A stretch of 64,000 nucleotides of DNA, taken from contig JAKSXM010000263.1 in the NCBI GenBank assembly GCA_022575985.1, positions 10,086,001 through 10,150,000 on the forward strand. Direction: 5' to 3'. A program made the position numbers and the translations under genes. The notes under the pieces were generated by a model, which had not been told where the DNA came from, searched no databases, and worked only from the letters and a program-made list of their open reading frames with translations. Position 1 is the first letter of the stretch. Each line of letters starts with the position of its first letter. Of the stretch, positions 40,975 to 52,919 are shown piece after piece. Source of the DNA: Anagrus nilaparvatae (taxonomy: Eukaryota; Arthropoda; Insecta; Hymenoptera; Mymaridae).

Positions 40975-41150
40975 TGCACACAATATTACTACCGTGTAGT
41001 AATTTTACTACAGTTTAGTAATATTACTACAGAAATAGTAATCTTACTACAATTTGTAGTAATATTACTACTAGTAGTAATTTTACTATTTCGTAGTAAT
41101 ATTACTACAACTGTAGTAATATTACTACAATTTGTAGTAAAAAAAAATTA
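40975..41150. repeat. GTAGTAATATTACTAC palindrome array, left arm
   Basis: Alternating GTAGTAATATTACTAC and GTAGTAATTTTACTA palindromes. The mirror array is at 44055-44225. Each could form a short hairpin with TAATATTAC at its tip or stem. Confidence 0.8.
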
Positions 41151-41550
41151 TTTTTTTTCCAGCTATATACGACTAAATATAGGTTCAGGAGCTCATTTGC
41201 GTTTGTATAATACACAATATTAAACGTTTTTTTTTTCGTTTTTTAATATTATAAGCTTGTTATACCTGCGTATACATTAAACAATAATAATGAAATAATA
41301 ACTAAAGTTTATATAATATATCGGTAGTTCTTAGCTATTTTTACCCAAGTCTGAGGTCAATGTCTTGGATTTAAAAAATACCAATTGTACTGTGTTTGGT
41401 ATGTAAAAATATGGTTACTGGCCAATTTTTAAGGCTCTAGGTGACTTGGTTCCGATTTGGCAGCTGTTTTTCCAATTTTGATTTTTTTCGAATTCTCAGC
41501 CACCCGCTTGCTTTTTATTTTCTAGACGCCCTAAATAAGCCTAAAATACC

Positions 41551-42766
41551 CTGCCAACTAGCTGGCACTAAGGTTCCTCAAACAATTAGCTTAATACTTC
41601 AATATGCCACAGATATCACCAATTATAAGCATGCAATCATACATACATTTCTATTAATTTTTAAGTTTTTTTTATTGAATAAAAATTTTGAAACAAATTT
41701 TCAAAAAATTAATTATCAGATTCAAGATATCGAGTAAAAACCATATTTTCAAATATAAGTACTTTCATGGAAATAAATAAGATATTACATCTAATATGAA
41801 AAAAAAAAGTTTTAGATTTTTTGATAAAAAAATTAGGTCTTAATTCGATAATGGTTGTGAAATATCACCGGTTACAATATTTTCAGATATTAGTACTTTA
41901 ATGGAATTAAATTAGGTATATTACAATTAAAAAAAAAAAATATTGTAGGTATTTTAATTCTTTTGTTTTTTTAATTTTGAGAAAACAAATTTTGAAAGAA
42001 TTCGGTATCAGATCCAAAAAATTACTATAAACGAACTTTCTAAAACTAGTACTCTCAAAGAAATAAATTAGGTATTACGCACAAAAAGAAAAAAAAAATT
42101 AGTGTTTTTTGTATTTTTTTGTGAAAAAAATTTTGGGAAAATAATTTTCAAAAAATTAATTATCAGATTCGAGACATCGAGTAAAAATCGTACTTTCAAA
42201 TATAAGTACTTTCATGGAAATAAATGAGGTATTACATCCAAATTAAAAAAAAAAAATAGTTTTTAAATAAGTCCATAATGGTTGTGAAATATCACCGGTT
42301 ACAATATTTTCAGATATTCGTACTTTCATAGAAAAAAATTAAGTATTACGTCCTAAAATTAAAAAAATTTTGGCATTTTTTGTATTTTTTGGCAACAAAA
42401 ATTTTGAAAAAAAAATTTTGAAAAAATTAAGTATCACGTCCAAAAAAATGCTATAAACGATATTTCTAAAGCTAGTACTTCCACAGAAATAAATTAAGTA
42501 CTGCGTCCGTAAAGAAAAAAAAAATTGGTATTTTTTGTATTTTTTTGTGACGAAAATTTTGGGAAAAAAATTTTCAAAAAATTAATTATCAAATTCGAGA
42601 TATCGAGTAAAAATCGTACTTTCAAATATAAGTACTTTCGTGAAAATAAATGAGGTATTACATCCAAATTAAAAAAAAAAAAAGTAGTTTGAGATTTTTT
42701 GATAAAAAAATTTTTGAAAAAAAAATTAGGTCTTAATTCCATAATGGTTGTGAAATTTCACCGGTT

Positions 42767-42797
<31 letters not shown>

Positions 42798-42910
42798 GAC
42801 TTTTTTAAAAACCGGTTTTTTAGCTTTCTGAGGTCCCAAAACGTGCTTATATGCCAAAAAATCAAAAATCAAAATTTGACCCATCGCAAAGGTTCCTCGT
42901 TGAGGAACCA
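41551..42910. mobile_element. 1.36 kb GGTTCCTCA-family element
   Basis: Starts CCCTGCCAACTAGCTGGCAC and ends GTTCCTCGTTGAGGAACC. AAAATA on both sides is a possible 6-bp duplication, and the intact foldback at 8672 gives the empty site. The middle is a diverged tandem of about 150-bp units (TATCGAGTAAAAATCGTACT, TCATGGAAATAAATGAGGTA), ending in a (CA)n tract at 42770-42795. This is the most complete family member in the window. No protein. Confidence 0.7.
42770..42795 (+). repeat. (CA)n microsatellite
   Basis: Uninterrupted CA repeats. The same position in related copies (30780, 32296, 52452) also holds GT/CA-rich runs, so the tract is part of the element. Confidence 0.95.
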
Positions 42911-44246
42911 AAATATTTTCTACATAAAGGTAGGTAGTAAAAATTCCCGCCTAATCCGAATCTGACCATATTTTTTCGGAAAAACCTCAGGAAAACCCGG
43001 AAAATCGAACAAACTAAAGGAAACTGGAAAATACAAATTTCTCAAAAAGCGTCACTTTTTTTTTTTTTATTTTTTTTTACATGTTTTTCCATACTTTTCA
43101 TGCTGGTAAACTCTTTTTTTGACACATTTGCCTTTTAAGCACTTAAAAATCAATTTTAGGCTCAAAAAAATGATTTTGAAAATTGTTCATTTTCTGAATT
43201 TTCCGATTTTCTCGCTTTTCCTGATAGAAAATGAAAAATCTGACTTGATTTTCGGATTCCTCGGGAAATTTTACATTCAAAACCCTCCTGGGTAAAATTT
43301 TAGAGGCCTATTTGACGCTGTAAAAAAAAGAAAAACAAAGTAACCTGCTAAAATCAAACATAATTAAACATAATTAAATTTTGTAATTTTTATATTTATT
43401 GTTTATTTTATTTGATTTTAGCAGGTTACTTTGTGGTTTTTAAGTGCTTAAAAAGAGTTTACCAGCATGAAAAGTATGGGAAAACATATGTAAAAAAAAT
43501 TAAAAAAAAAAAAAGTGACGCTTTTTGAGAAATTTGTATTTTCCAGTTTCCTTTAGTTTGTCTGATTTTCCGGCTTTTCCTGAGGTTTTTCCGAAAAAAT
43601 ATGGTCAGATTTGGATTGGGCGGGAATTTTTACTACCCACCTTTATATAGAAAATATTTTTTAGGCTTATTTAGGGCGTCCAGAAAATAAAAAGAAAACG
43701 GGTGGCTGAGAATTCGAAAAAAATCAAAATTGGAAAAACAGTTGCCAAATCGGAACCAAGCCACCTAGAGCCTTAAAAATTGGCCAGTAACCATATTTTT
43801 ACATACCAAACACAGTACAATTGGTATTTTTTAAATCCAAGACATTGACCTCAGACTTGGGTAAAAATAGCTAAGAACTACCGATATATTATATAAACTT
43901 TAGTTATTATTTCATTATTATTGTTTAATGTATACGCAGGTATAACAAGCTTATAATATTAAAAAACGAAAAAAAAACGTTTAATATTGTGTATTATACA
44001 AACGCAAATGAGCTCCTGAACCTATATTTAGTCGTATATAGCTGGAAAAAAAATAATTTTTTTTTACTACAAATTGTAGTAATATTACTACAGTTGTAGT
44101 AATATTACTACGAAATAGTAAAATTACTACTATTAGTAATATTACTACAAATTGTAGTAAAATTACTATTTCTGTAGTAATATTACTAAACTGTAGTAAA
44201 ATTACTACACGGTAGTAATATTGTGTGCATTATTTTTTACTGTGTA

Positions 44247-47147
44247 TAACATTAAAATACAATTTTATATTTTTATAATTTGTAATTATCACCTTCACTA
44301 AATGTTAAGCTTCTGAATCCAAATTACAAGCCCTTAAACCCGGATTATTCTAAGTCCCTAAATCGAAATTATTCCAAGTCTCACCACCCTTAAATCGAGC
44401 CTTATATAACACATTTGACCACCTTCCAAAAATAGTAATAATTTGACGGACCTGCCTAAATTATTAATTAAAATTAATTAAAAAATAATTACAATTAAAA
44501 AATTGATGTTTTATTATTTCTTTGGGATTTTAAGTAAGGAACGTTAAAAAATTTGAAGATGTTTTTTTATTTAATACAGAAAAATTATAATGTTTTTATA
44601 AATCTAAAAATTTTCTTTGGCTTTTAATAACAGGGAAGGAAATTTCCTTAAGGAAGTGAGAGGGAAGAGTGCACTTAAAAAATTTTTTTTTTATTAATAT
44701 TATATTTTATAAATTTTTACAAAGCTATTATTTTTTTATTAAAGGTTTGAGAATTTAGCTCGTATATAAGCAATATTATGCATCTTTATTATTTTTTAGT
44801 TACAGCTTTTTATTAAAAGTACATAAATTAATTTTAATAATAAAATACCATCCAATTTTATTGAATATTTAAGTAATAATGCACTATATGTACAAAAAAT
44901 AAATAAATAAATCAGAGAAATTATTTTTAATTCGTCTGTATCCAAGCACACAGAAAAAAGAAATAAAAAGAAAAACTTAATAATGCTTTTATATGTACAA
45001 AGTCCAACAAAACCATATGCGAGAGAAAAAAACCAACCTAACCCGAAAAAAAATCAAAACAAACTAAAAAAATATTCTTTAATAACTAAATACATTCTCC
45101 ATCCTGATTACATGTTTTTTTAAAATTATAATTAAATAACTGAAAATTTTTGTATATCTTGTTTTATTTATGCTAATAAATAATAAAACAGTTAAATGCT
45201 TTATTTTGTTCCAAAATTTTTAGCATGGAGAAGCATGTATAACTAATTACAGATCACCTTTATAAATAACTGTTGAGTTAAAAAAATAACTGTTGAAAAA
45301 AAAAAAAAAACTTATTATTTTAAGTTAAATGATTATAAATATTTAATCTTAATTAGAGAATATTGATCAAATACTATTCAGTGGAACGCAATATTATTAA
45401 AATTTTCACTCCAATTTATACTAAAATCTTCTGCAACTTTTAACATCAATACAATGGATAACATTGATCTCGACATTGATACAATAATGGTCTAGGTGAT
45501 GTTATTAATTTAGATATATTGTGATTGTTTAATAAATATACATTATGTGTGCTAAATGAAGTTTATTTTGCTACTTATAAACTGATAAAATTTGTTAACA
45601 CCTTATCAAATTTATTCTTGAATCTTCTGAACAAAAATATAGACATATTTATTTTTCTGTAGCAACGCATATTCAACAACCTCACCAAGACCTGAGACCA
45701 TCGCCAGCACCACATATTCAACAACCTTACCAAGACTTTACACCATCGCCTGAGACTGAATCAGTATTTAGAATATATATGAAAATATTTCTAAGTCGTA
45801 TAATTGTAGTAAGACCGATAATGTGCTCATTCTGAAATGTTTAATAATAAAATAACTTTAAAAATTTTATAAATCTATACTCTAACCCAACTTCAAGAGA
45901 TAAAAAATTTTTTAAATTGTATAGCTCCTTAAGAAAATAAATCATTATTTTCTTTTTGCTCCAGATGAATAACGCATAAATTTTTATTATTGACATTAAA
46001 GCGTAATAAAAATGTAAATAACAAGAGAATCATTTTATTGCAAACTTTTAAGGATTATAAAATTATAATGGTAAAAAAAGGAACTCCGTTTTACCATAAA
46101 TGCAAAAACAACGCATTTGATTCTGCGGGACAAAAAAAAACAGAATAAATAGAATCCTTATATTGTGAAGTGTAGACTGAAGAGATCTTGACTGATTTTC
46201 TATAATTAATTAATTTTTTAAATAAAATTAACATATGAAATTAAGCAAATTTATTAATATTTTAAATATTAATTCATTATAAAAGATGTACACATGCATT
46301 TTTTTACTGAATAAATAAATGAAAAAATAAATAAATATATCATAACACTATCAGAGAATTTTCAAAAGTAATAAAAACAATTTATAATGTTCCTTATTTA
46401 GCTTGAGATAAGTTTCAATTTAGATGATATTGTGCAAAATTTTATTTTTATGTATATTGTGTATAATAATTAAATAATTTTTTATTCATTACCTTTAACT
46501 TTCACAAAAAAGCTCACAATTATAGTAATAATTTTAAATGACTTCACAAAGCATCGAAAATAAATTGATAATAATTTTATTACGTTTAGAAATCGTAATA
46601 AGAATAACGTAAAATAACTGAAACTGTTCTTCTTCTTCTGAATCTGTTGTTTATTGTTCTAGAATATGTAGGTAATATAGGGTGCGATTCGTGCGTGCAA
46701 AAGATGGATGCGTACGTGGTTGCCAAATTTATTACAACTTGCGGTTGTTTGGTATTGACAACAAATTCAAAGCAAGGTGTGTCCTCATGTGTTTCAAATT
46801 TTACGTAAATTAATGCTTACGTACATGCCAACAATATGACAGCAATATAATGTCAACTTTCATTTAATTATTATTGATGCAATATTGATGTAATTAGTTG
46901 CATGGAAATTGCTGTTAAATTGATTAAATTATTTTTTGTTGTTGTTGGATTGCTGAGAAATTGTTCTCAACAATTTTGGAGCAATCAATGCACCCGTATT
47001 GAAAAACAAGGAATGCTATTGGGGTAAATTATTATTGATAATAAATAATAATTGAAAATAAAATATAGTGATATGCAGTTTTTTTAACAAAATTTGCAGT
47101 TTTTTTCATATTGTAGATAATTAATATTTAAATATTTTCAATTTTCA
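44247..47147. other. AT-rich region with one possible exon
   Basis: Apart from the candidate exon at 45662-45834 and a diverged repeat at 46720-47030, no gene, RNA or mobile element was recognised. The codon-like GAATCTGTTGTTTATTGTTC near 46640 was too short to support a call. Confidence 0.45.
45662..45834 (+). CDS. Possible 3'-terminal exon with HIQQP repeat
   Basis: A strong acceptor (TTTATTTTTCTGTAG) precedes an open frame that reads ATHIQQPHQDLRPSP, then APHIQQPYQDFTPSPE, and stops at TGA 45834. The 45-nt internal tandem duplication is kept in frame and differs mostly at tolerant positions. This looks like coding sequence, but no matching upstream exon was found. ATG at 45453 (MDNIDLDIDTIM) is a candidate whose phase does not fit. 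Confidence 0.35.
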
Positions 47148-47489
47148 CCCTGATGCAAAAAAAAACTCCGCATTTCTCCGCATTTCTCCGCATTTCTCCG
47201 CATTTGATTGGATTTTGGAATTTTTGTTATTTTTAATTATTTTAACTCAGAAAAGAATTTTACGGTGAAATAAAGTTCAAAAATGTATATTAAAGTGAAA
47301 TATTTATTTTTTCCACTAACATAAGTTAGTGAAAATCAGAAATGACGTCGTTTACTAATTTTCATAAGTTACAAAAACATTAAAAAAACAGAAGTTCTCA
47401 GCTTCATATAGGGTTCCAAAGTCAAGAGAAGCGAATTTAAGGAAAATTTTCTTTGATTTTTCACTCTAATAAATTTTTCCATTTTCCAA

Positions 47490-48150
47490 GATGGTGAACG
47501 AATAAACTAAAACAGTGAAGTTCTTAGTTTATAGGGGGAATTCTTGAAAACGAGAAAAGCGAATTTGAAGAAAAAAATTTTAATTTCTTACCCAAATAAT
47601 TTTTAATAATTTTCCAGATTTTCCAAAATGGCGGACCAATAAAGTTAAAAAAAAAGAAGTTCCTAATTTACAGGGTGGTTCGAGAAGTCAATAAAAGTGA
47701 ACTTTAGAAAAAAAATTTTATTTTTCACGCTACTTAGTTTTTCCATTTTCCAAAATGGCGGACCAAAAAAACATAAGAAAATAATCCTAATACTATACAA
47801 ATGGGTTCTTGAAGTCAAGAGAAGTGAACTTTTGAAAATTTTTTTGATTTTCCACTTTAATAAGTTTTTCAGTTTTCCAAGATGGCGGACCAAAAAAACA
47901 TATAAATATAATCTTAATACTATACAAATGGGTTCTTGAAGTCTAGAAAACTGAACTTTTGAAAATTTTTATGATTTTTCACTTAAAGAAGTTTTTCCAT
48001 TTTACAAGATGGCGGACCAAATAACATAATAAAATAAACTTACTACTATACAGGAGGTTCTTGAAGTCAAGAAAATTGAATTTTAGGAAAAAAAATTTAT
48101 ATCAATTTTTTACCCAAATAATTTTTTACCTTTTCCAAATTGGTTAACCA
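47490..48150 (+). repeat. Tandem repeat of about 127 bp with AAAATGGCGGACCAA
   Basis: ATGGCGGACC-type words recur at about 47490 (variant), 47628, 47755, 47881, 48008 and 48137 (variant), each with TTCTTGAAGTCAAGA or similar. Later copies are better conserved. The first few are part of the terminal inverted repeat. Confidence 0.8.
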
Positions 48151-49409
48151 ATAAAATTAAAAAATAGAAGTTCCTAATTTACAGCATGGTGCTTGATGTC
48201 AATAAAAGTTAATTTGCTATTTTGTCTACAATTTATTACACAGGTGAAAAATTTCATCCATATTTGAATATGTTATGTAATTTTTTCGTTTTTGGTTATT
48301 TTTTTTTTAAATTAAAATAAAACTAATCATAATAAATTTAACATAAAGAGTAATTGAAGGTAAGTTGGCATTAAGCTTAAAATAGCAATAAATTTTGGAC
48401 TAAAACATTGCAGTGTCAAATTTGAAAGTTTAGGGTTAGGATTCAGGCTCTTCGTGTCCGAAAACCCCCATAAATAGTATTGTATTATTTTTTTTTTATT
48501 TATAAAAATTTTCTATTTTTTTGGTAATTGGCTAAACTTCCAGTCCGCAGATAAGATTTTCAAAATGTAGGTGTTGGCTTCGGACAATATTTTTAAAAAA
48601 ATTTTCAAGAAAATTTATTTCTAGTTTTAGGCTTAATTTTAGCGCTAAAATAAACACTAAAAATCAGCGCTGAATTTAACCACTAGCATCAGCGCTTATT
48701 TTTATCCCAGGGAGTTTATAGAGTTTTTCATCATTTTTATTTTTGAGGGGTAGTTTAATCCCCGAACGAGTGGGAAAAAATTTAATACTGTACTAATGAT
48801 GATATTTTTTTGATTATTAAAGAAAAAGATTTTTAAAAAACTATTGTATTTTTCTGACTATTATTGATTTTTAATTTGTTGTAGATAAGATTTTATTCAA
48901 TTTCATACCCTAAGAGAACCAGGGTTAAATAATTTTTTTAAATGTCAAATTTCCTAATAAATAATAATATAATCAGTTCTTAAATAAGATGTAATAAAAA
49001 TTTTCTATTTTAAATGATTATTTTACACTCCCTGTAGTTAGCCTTTGCACCCTAATGTTTTTTTGGCCCGCCATCTTGTAAACTGGAAAAACTTATTAAC
49101 CCATTAAGTCCGAAGGCCTTTTTTACGTGTCGATTTGTAAACCGCTTCAAAAAATATATTATATACTAGTATATAAAAAAAAATGATGTTCCCTTAAGTA
49201 AAAAGAGTTGCTTTTTCAGAATCCGAGGTCAGATTTTCGATTTAGACTTCTAGAAAGTCAGTACAGCGGGTCAAAGTTGGCCAAAATTATAATAAAAACG
49301 TTTCGTAAAAGCCCTAATTATTATGTTACAAAACGCTGTAATTTTACTAAAAACCGCTATATTTTTATTTATTTAATGTTTAGAACTTATATTTCCACCA
49401 AGAGAAAAA

Positions 49410-50010
49410 ATTTTCAAATTTCCAAAATGGCGGATGGAAAATTTTCAGGAAAATTTGTTGGAAAAAGCTGTAATGCTAAATGCTAAATAATGCTAAAACT
49501 AAAAATAATATAGGAATAAGTATAAGATACTTTTATAAGGGCTCTGGATGCGAATGAAAAATTATATTTTCATTTTCCAAAATGGCGGATCTAATATGGC
49601 GCCAAAAGTAATTAAAAATTAATTCTGAAGCCTTAGTTTTTAAAGGTCGTGTTAGTAGTCTTTTTATAGGTTTTCGGGGTTGCTGAATTCAAATTTTAGC
49701 TCAAATATCAATTTTTCAAAATGGCGGATTCAAAATGGCGTCATGCTACACCAGGAACTTATAATTTTAAAAGATAGTCGTGTCAGTAGTCTTTTTATAG
49801 GTTTTCGGGGTTGCTGTATTCAAATTTTAGCTCAAATATCAATTTTTCAAAATGGCGCATTCAAAATGGCGTCATGCTACACCAGAAACTTATAATTTTA
49901 AAAGATAGTCGTGTCAGTAGTCTTTTTATATGTTTTTGGGGTTTCTGAATTCAAATTTTAGCCCAAAAATCAATTCTTCAAAATTGCGCATTCAAAATGG
50001 CGTCATGCCA
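49410..50010 (+). repeat. Tandem repeat of about 130 bp with AAAATGGCG
   Basis: AAAATGGCGGAT or a variant at about 49423, 49578, 49717 and 49849, with TTCAAAATGGCGTCATGCTA in three of the units. It is distinct from the 47.5 kb array but shares the GGCG core. The open frame at 49680-49895 is this repeat, not a gene. Confidence 0.75.
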
Positions 50011-50382
50011 CACCTGAAACTTATAATATTAGTAGACTTTTCATAGGTTTATGACGTTACTGAATTTAAAAATTTATGAATTCACTATCAGAGGTTGAAT
50101 TTCAGAAACACAGTAGGCAAAAAAATGTATTTTTTTTGGTATGACCATATAGTTATAACTAAAAATTGTAAGTTTTTTTTCAATATTTATTTTTCTTGAA
50201 TTAGGGTCATGAATTTTCGTTTGCAAATTTTTTATAAAATTAGTATAATAGTTTTTTTTTTATTTGCATAGATTTTTTCGATATAAAATTTGACAAATTT
50301 TGAGTAATTTTTTCTCGAATCTCGATAAAAAATTTCGTATCAAAAGGTTTTTGAAATTACAATATCATCCGTACGTAATTTA

Positions 50383-51104
50383 AATATTCAAGTAAACATG
50401 CCATCAACAATAATGACTGATTATGAGCAAAGTATAATTCTTGCTGCTAAAGAAGTGATTGGGGAGGAAAATATTAAATGTTGTCTATTTCATCTTTGTC
50501 AGAATATTTACCGTCATATCCAATTTGAAGGATTGCAAGCACGATACCGTGATCCAAATGATAGAACAATTTAAGTAGCTAGCCACGTGATTTGCGCTTT
50601 GGCATTTATACCACCAGACCAAGTTAAAGACTTTTATAAACATCAAGAAATTCCAGAATATTTAATTCCTGTTTATGATTATTTTGTTATAAATTATGTA
50701 CTTGGCAGGCCTTCTAGAACGCAAAATCGTCGAGGTAGACCACCCATGATTCAGACCACCCTATTTATCCTCCTAATCTGTGGAATCAGTACCATTCTGT
50801 TTTACAAGGAACTGATCGAACAAATAATAATTCGGAAGGTTGACATAATCGCCTGCAAACTGTTATCGGTAAACATCATCCAAGTTTATATGCGTTTTTA
50901 AGTGAGTTAAAGAAGGAACAAGTAGATACGGAGAATATGATACGGCAGTTACAATTAGTTCAAGAAGTAAAGAAGGGTAAGGATCCAAAGCGAAGATTAA
51001 AAGAAGAAAGGCTCCTGTCAATTGTTTTACAATATAACGATTATTTGGAAAGGAATGATGTTATACAATATTTGAAGAATATTGGCTATTATATAAATTT
51101 TTAA
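50383..51104 (+). pseudogene. MULE (Mutator-like) transposase, C-terminal part, broken
   Basis: Reads NIQVNMPSTIMTDYEQSI, CCLFHLCQNIYRHIQFEG, then after a TAA (50572-50574) VASHVICALAFIPPDQVKDF. After a one-base shift near 50755 it continues HPIYPPNLWNQYHSVLQGTD, RTNNNSEG, a TGA at 50841-50843 where the family has Trp, and HNRLQTVIGKHHPSLYAFLS to a TAA at 51104. TDYE with CCLFHLCQN and the RTNN.(S/E)EGWH motif are hallmarks of MULE transposases in insects. The N-terminal half is missing. Two stops and one frameshift make it non-functional. Confidence 0.8.
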
Positions 51105-51839
51105 AAAAATAATTTGGAAATTGGAAAAAAATATTTTTATTTATTAGTATATAGGTAGCATTAGGATTATTGTCTTATGTTTTTTTGATCCGCCATTTTG
51201 GAAAATGGAAAAACTAAGTAGCGTGAAAAATAAAATTTTTTTTCTAAAGTTCAATTTTATTGACTTCACGAACCACCCTGTAAATTAGGAACTTCTTTTT
51301 TTTAACTTTATTGGTCCGACATTTTGGAAAATCTGGAAAATTATTAAAAATTATTTGAGTAAGAAATTAAAATTTTTTTCTTCAAATTCGCTTTTCTCGT
51401 TTTCAAGAATTCCCCCTGTAAACTAAGAACTTCACTGTTTTAGTTTATTCGTTCACCATCTTGGAAAATGGAAAAATTTATTAGAGTGAAAAATCAAAGA
51501 AAATTTTCCTTAAATTCGCTTCTCTTGACTTTGGAACCCTATATGAAGCTGAGAACTTCTGTTTTTTTAATGTTTTTGTAACTTATGAAAATTAGCAAAC
51601 GACGTCATTTCTGATTTTCACTAACTTATGTTAGTGGAAAAAATAAATATTTCACTTTAATATACATTTTTGAACTTTATTTCACCGTAAAATTCTTTTC
51701 TGAGTTAAAATAATTAAAAATAACAAAAATTCCAAAATCCAATCAAATGCGGAGAAATGTGGAGAAATGCGGAGAAATGCGGAGAAATGCGGAGAAATGC
51801 GGAGTTTTTTTTTGCATCAGGGCATATACATCACAACTG

Positions 51840-52430
51840 ATATTGTAGACAATCAATATGAATATGACTATAGAATGAAATTTTTATAATTTTTTATTGT
51901 TCATAAATAGGACAGGCAATATCCATTTCACTCTATGGTAAAATTTTTTTAGCCTTTTCATAAATAAAACAGCCAGCAATATAGATTGAAAATTTTGAAA
52001 TTTTTTCATTATGTAGACAGCCAATATAAATTTTACTATAGAGTGAAATTTTTATAATTTTTTATTTTTCAATTAATAGTACAGCCGATATCCATTTTAC
52101 TCTATGGTGACATTTTTGGGATTTTCCATATATAAAACAACTAACAATATAGATTGAAATTTTTGCTGTTTTTTTATATTTTAGACAATCAATATGAATT
52201 TTACTCTGGAGTGAAATATTTATTTTTTTTTTTTTTTTTCATAAATAGGACAGAAGATGTCCATTTTATTCTATAGTGAAATTTTTTGGGTTTTTTCATA
52301 TATAAAACAGTCAACAATATAAATTGAAATTTTTTCAGTTTTTTCATATTGTAGACAATCAATATGAATTTTACTATCTAGTGAAACTTTTATAATTTTT
52401 ATAATGTTTTCATAAATAGGACCTCAGGAT
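51840..52430 (+). repeat. 170-bp satellite, about 3.5 units
   Basis: GACAATCAATATGAATTTTACT-type words at 51847, 52016, 52184 and 52355 give a step of about 170 bp. Related arrays lie at 52640-52850 and 58741-59520, and a fragment lies at 47090-47130, so the 4.7 kb element probably landed inside this satellite. Confidence 0.82.
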
Positions 52431-52900
52431 TCTAAAAAACCAGTTTTTAAAAAAATTATGTATGTGTGTGTGTGAGTGTATGTATGTATGTATGTATGTA
52501 GCACTGTCACCGGTGATATTTCACAACCAGTATGACATTAAGACCTATTTTTTTTATAAAATTTTTTTCACCAAAAAATCTCCAGGTATTTTTTTTTTTT
52601 TTTAAGTTTGGATGTAATACCTCATTTTTATCCATGCAAGTAAATTTGTGTAGTATTTTCATATTGTAAACAGCTAATATGAACTTTACTATATAATTAA
52701 ATTTTTAAAATTTTTCTCATAAGTAGTATACAAAATCTTTATAATATTTAAAATTTTTGTTTTTTTTATTCTTAGGACTGCCGATACCTATCTTATTTCA
52801 TAATGAAATTTTTTGAGTTTTTTCATATGGGTCAATATTTGTGAACTGTATATGACTTTGCATGGGTGGGTCTCGAAATGTACTCCAAAGTATGTTTGGT
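52431..52900 (+). repeat. GGTTCCTCA-family 3' part with TATG microsatellite, then satellite
   Basis: Starts GGACCTCAGGATTCTAAAAA, then CCAGTTTTTAAAAAA, a (TG)/(TATG) tract at 52451-52500, and CACCGGTGATATTTCACAAC. The last is shared with 42290 and 42750 (inverted). It runs into a 170-bp-type unit. An almost identical stretch restarts at 58752. Confidence 0.6.
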
Positions 52901-52919
52901 CGAAAGTATTTATAAAAAT

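Larger units (their letters stand above)
41319..43886. mobile_element. Second copy of the TATCGGTAG foldback, inserted at the centre of another foldback
   Basis: Same ends (TATCGGTAGTTCTTAGC) and TA flanks (41317-41318, 43887-43888) as the intact copy at 8672-10082. The left arm carries a 1.36 kb insertion at 41551-42910. The right arm lacks part of the central text present in the first copy (around 43435). Confidence 0.8.
40960..44244. mobile_element. 3.3 kb outer foldback, TIR CACAGTAAAAAATAATGCAC, TA duplication
   Basis: The inverted ends are flanked by TA at 40958-40959 and 44245-44246. Each arm is about 357 bp and carries four exact TAATATTAC words within TAGTAATATTACTA palindromes. Its centre was the dyad AGTTTATATAATATTATATA, now split by the element at 41319-43886. 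Non-coding. Confidence 0.8.
47148..51822. mobile_element. 4.7 kb element with about 0.6-kb terminal inverted repeats and a MULE remnant
   Basis: The ends CCCTGATGCAAAAAAAAACT are followed by (ATTTCTCCGC)n and stay complementary for at least 600 bp (47148-47760 against 51190-51822). The loop holds AAAATGGCGGA tandem arrays and a decayed MULE transposase. Long terminal inverted repeats are common in MULEs, so this may be the MULE itself, but the expected 8-10 bp target duplication is not visible. Confidence 0.65.

Noticed and set aside
42494..42965. Frames of 82 and 88 codons around the CA repeat
   Set aside because: They run through tandem units and a microsatellite (THTHTHTH) of the GGTTCCTCA-family element.
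45453..45490. Upstream first exon MDNIDLDIDTIM for the 45662 exon
   Set aside because: The available donors give a phase that brings a stop in the downstream exon.
47139..51831. 9-bp target duplication for the MULE-containing element
   Set aside because: The flanks (CAATTTTCA and CATATACAT) do not match.
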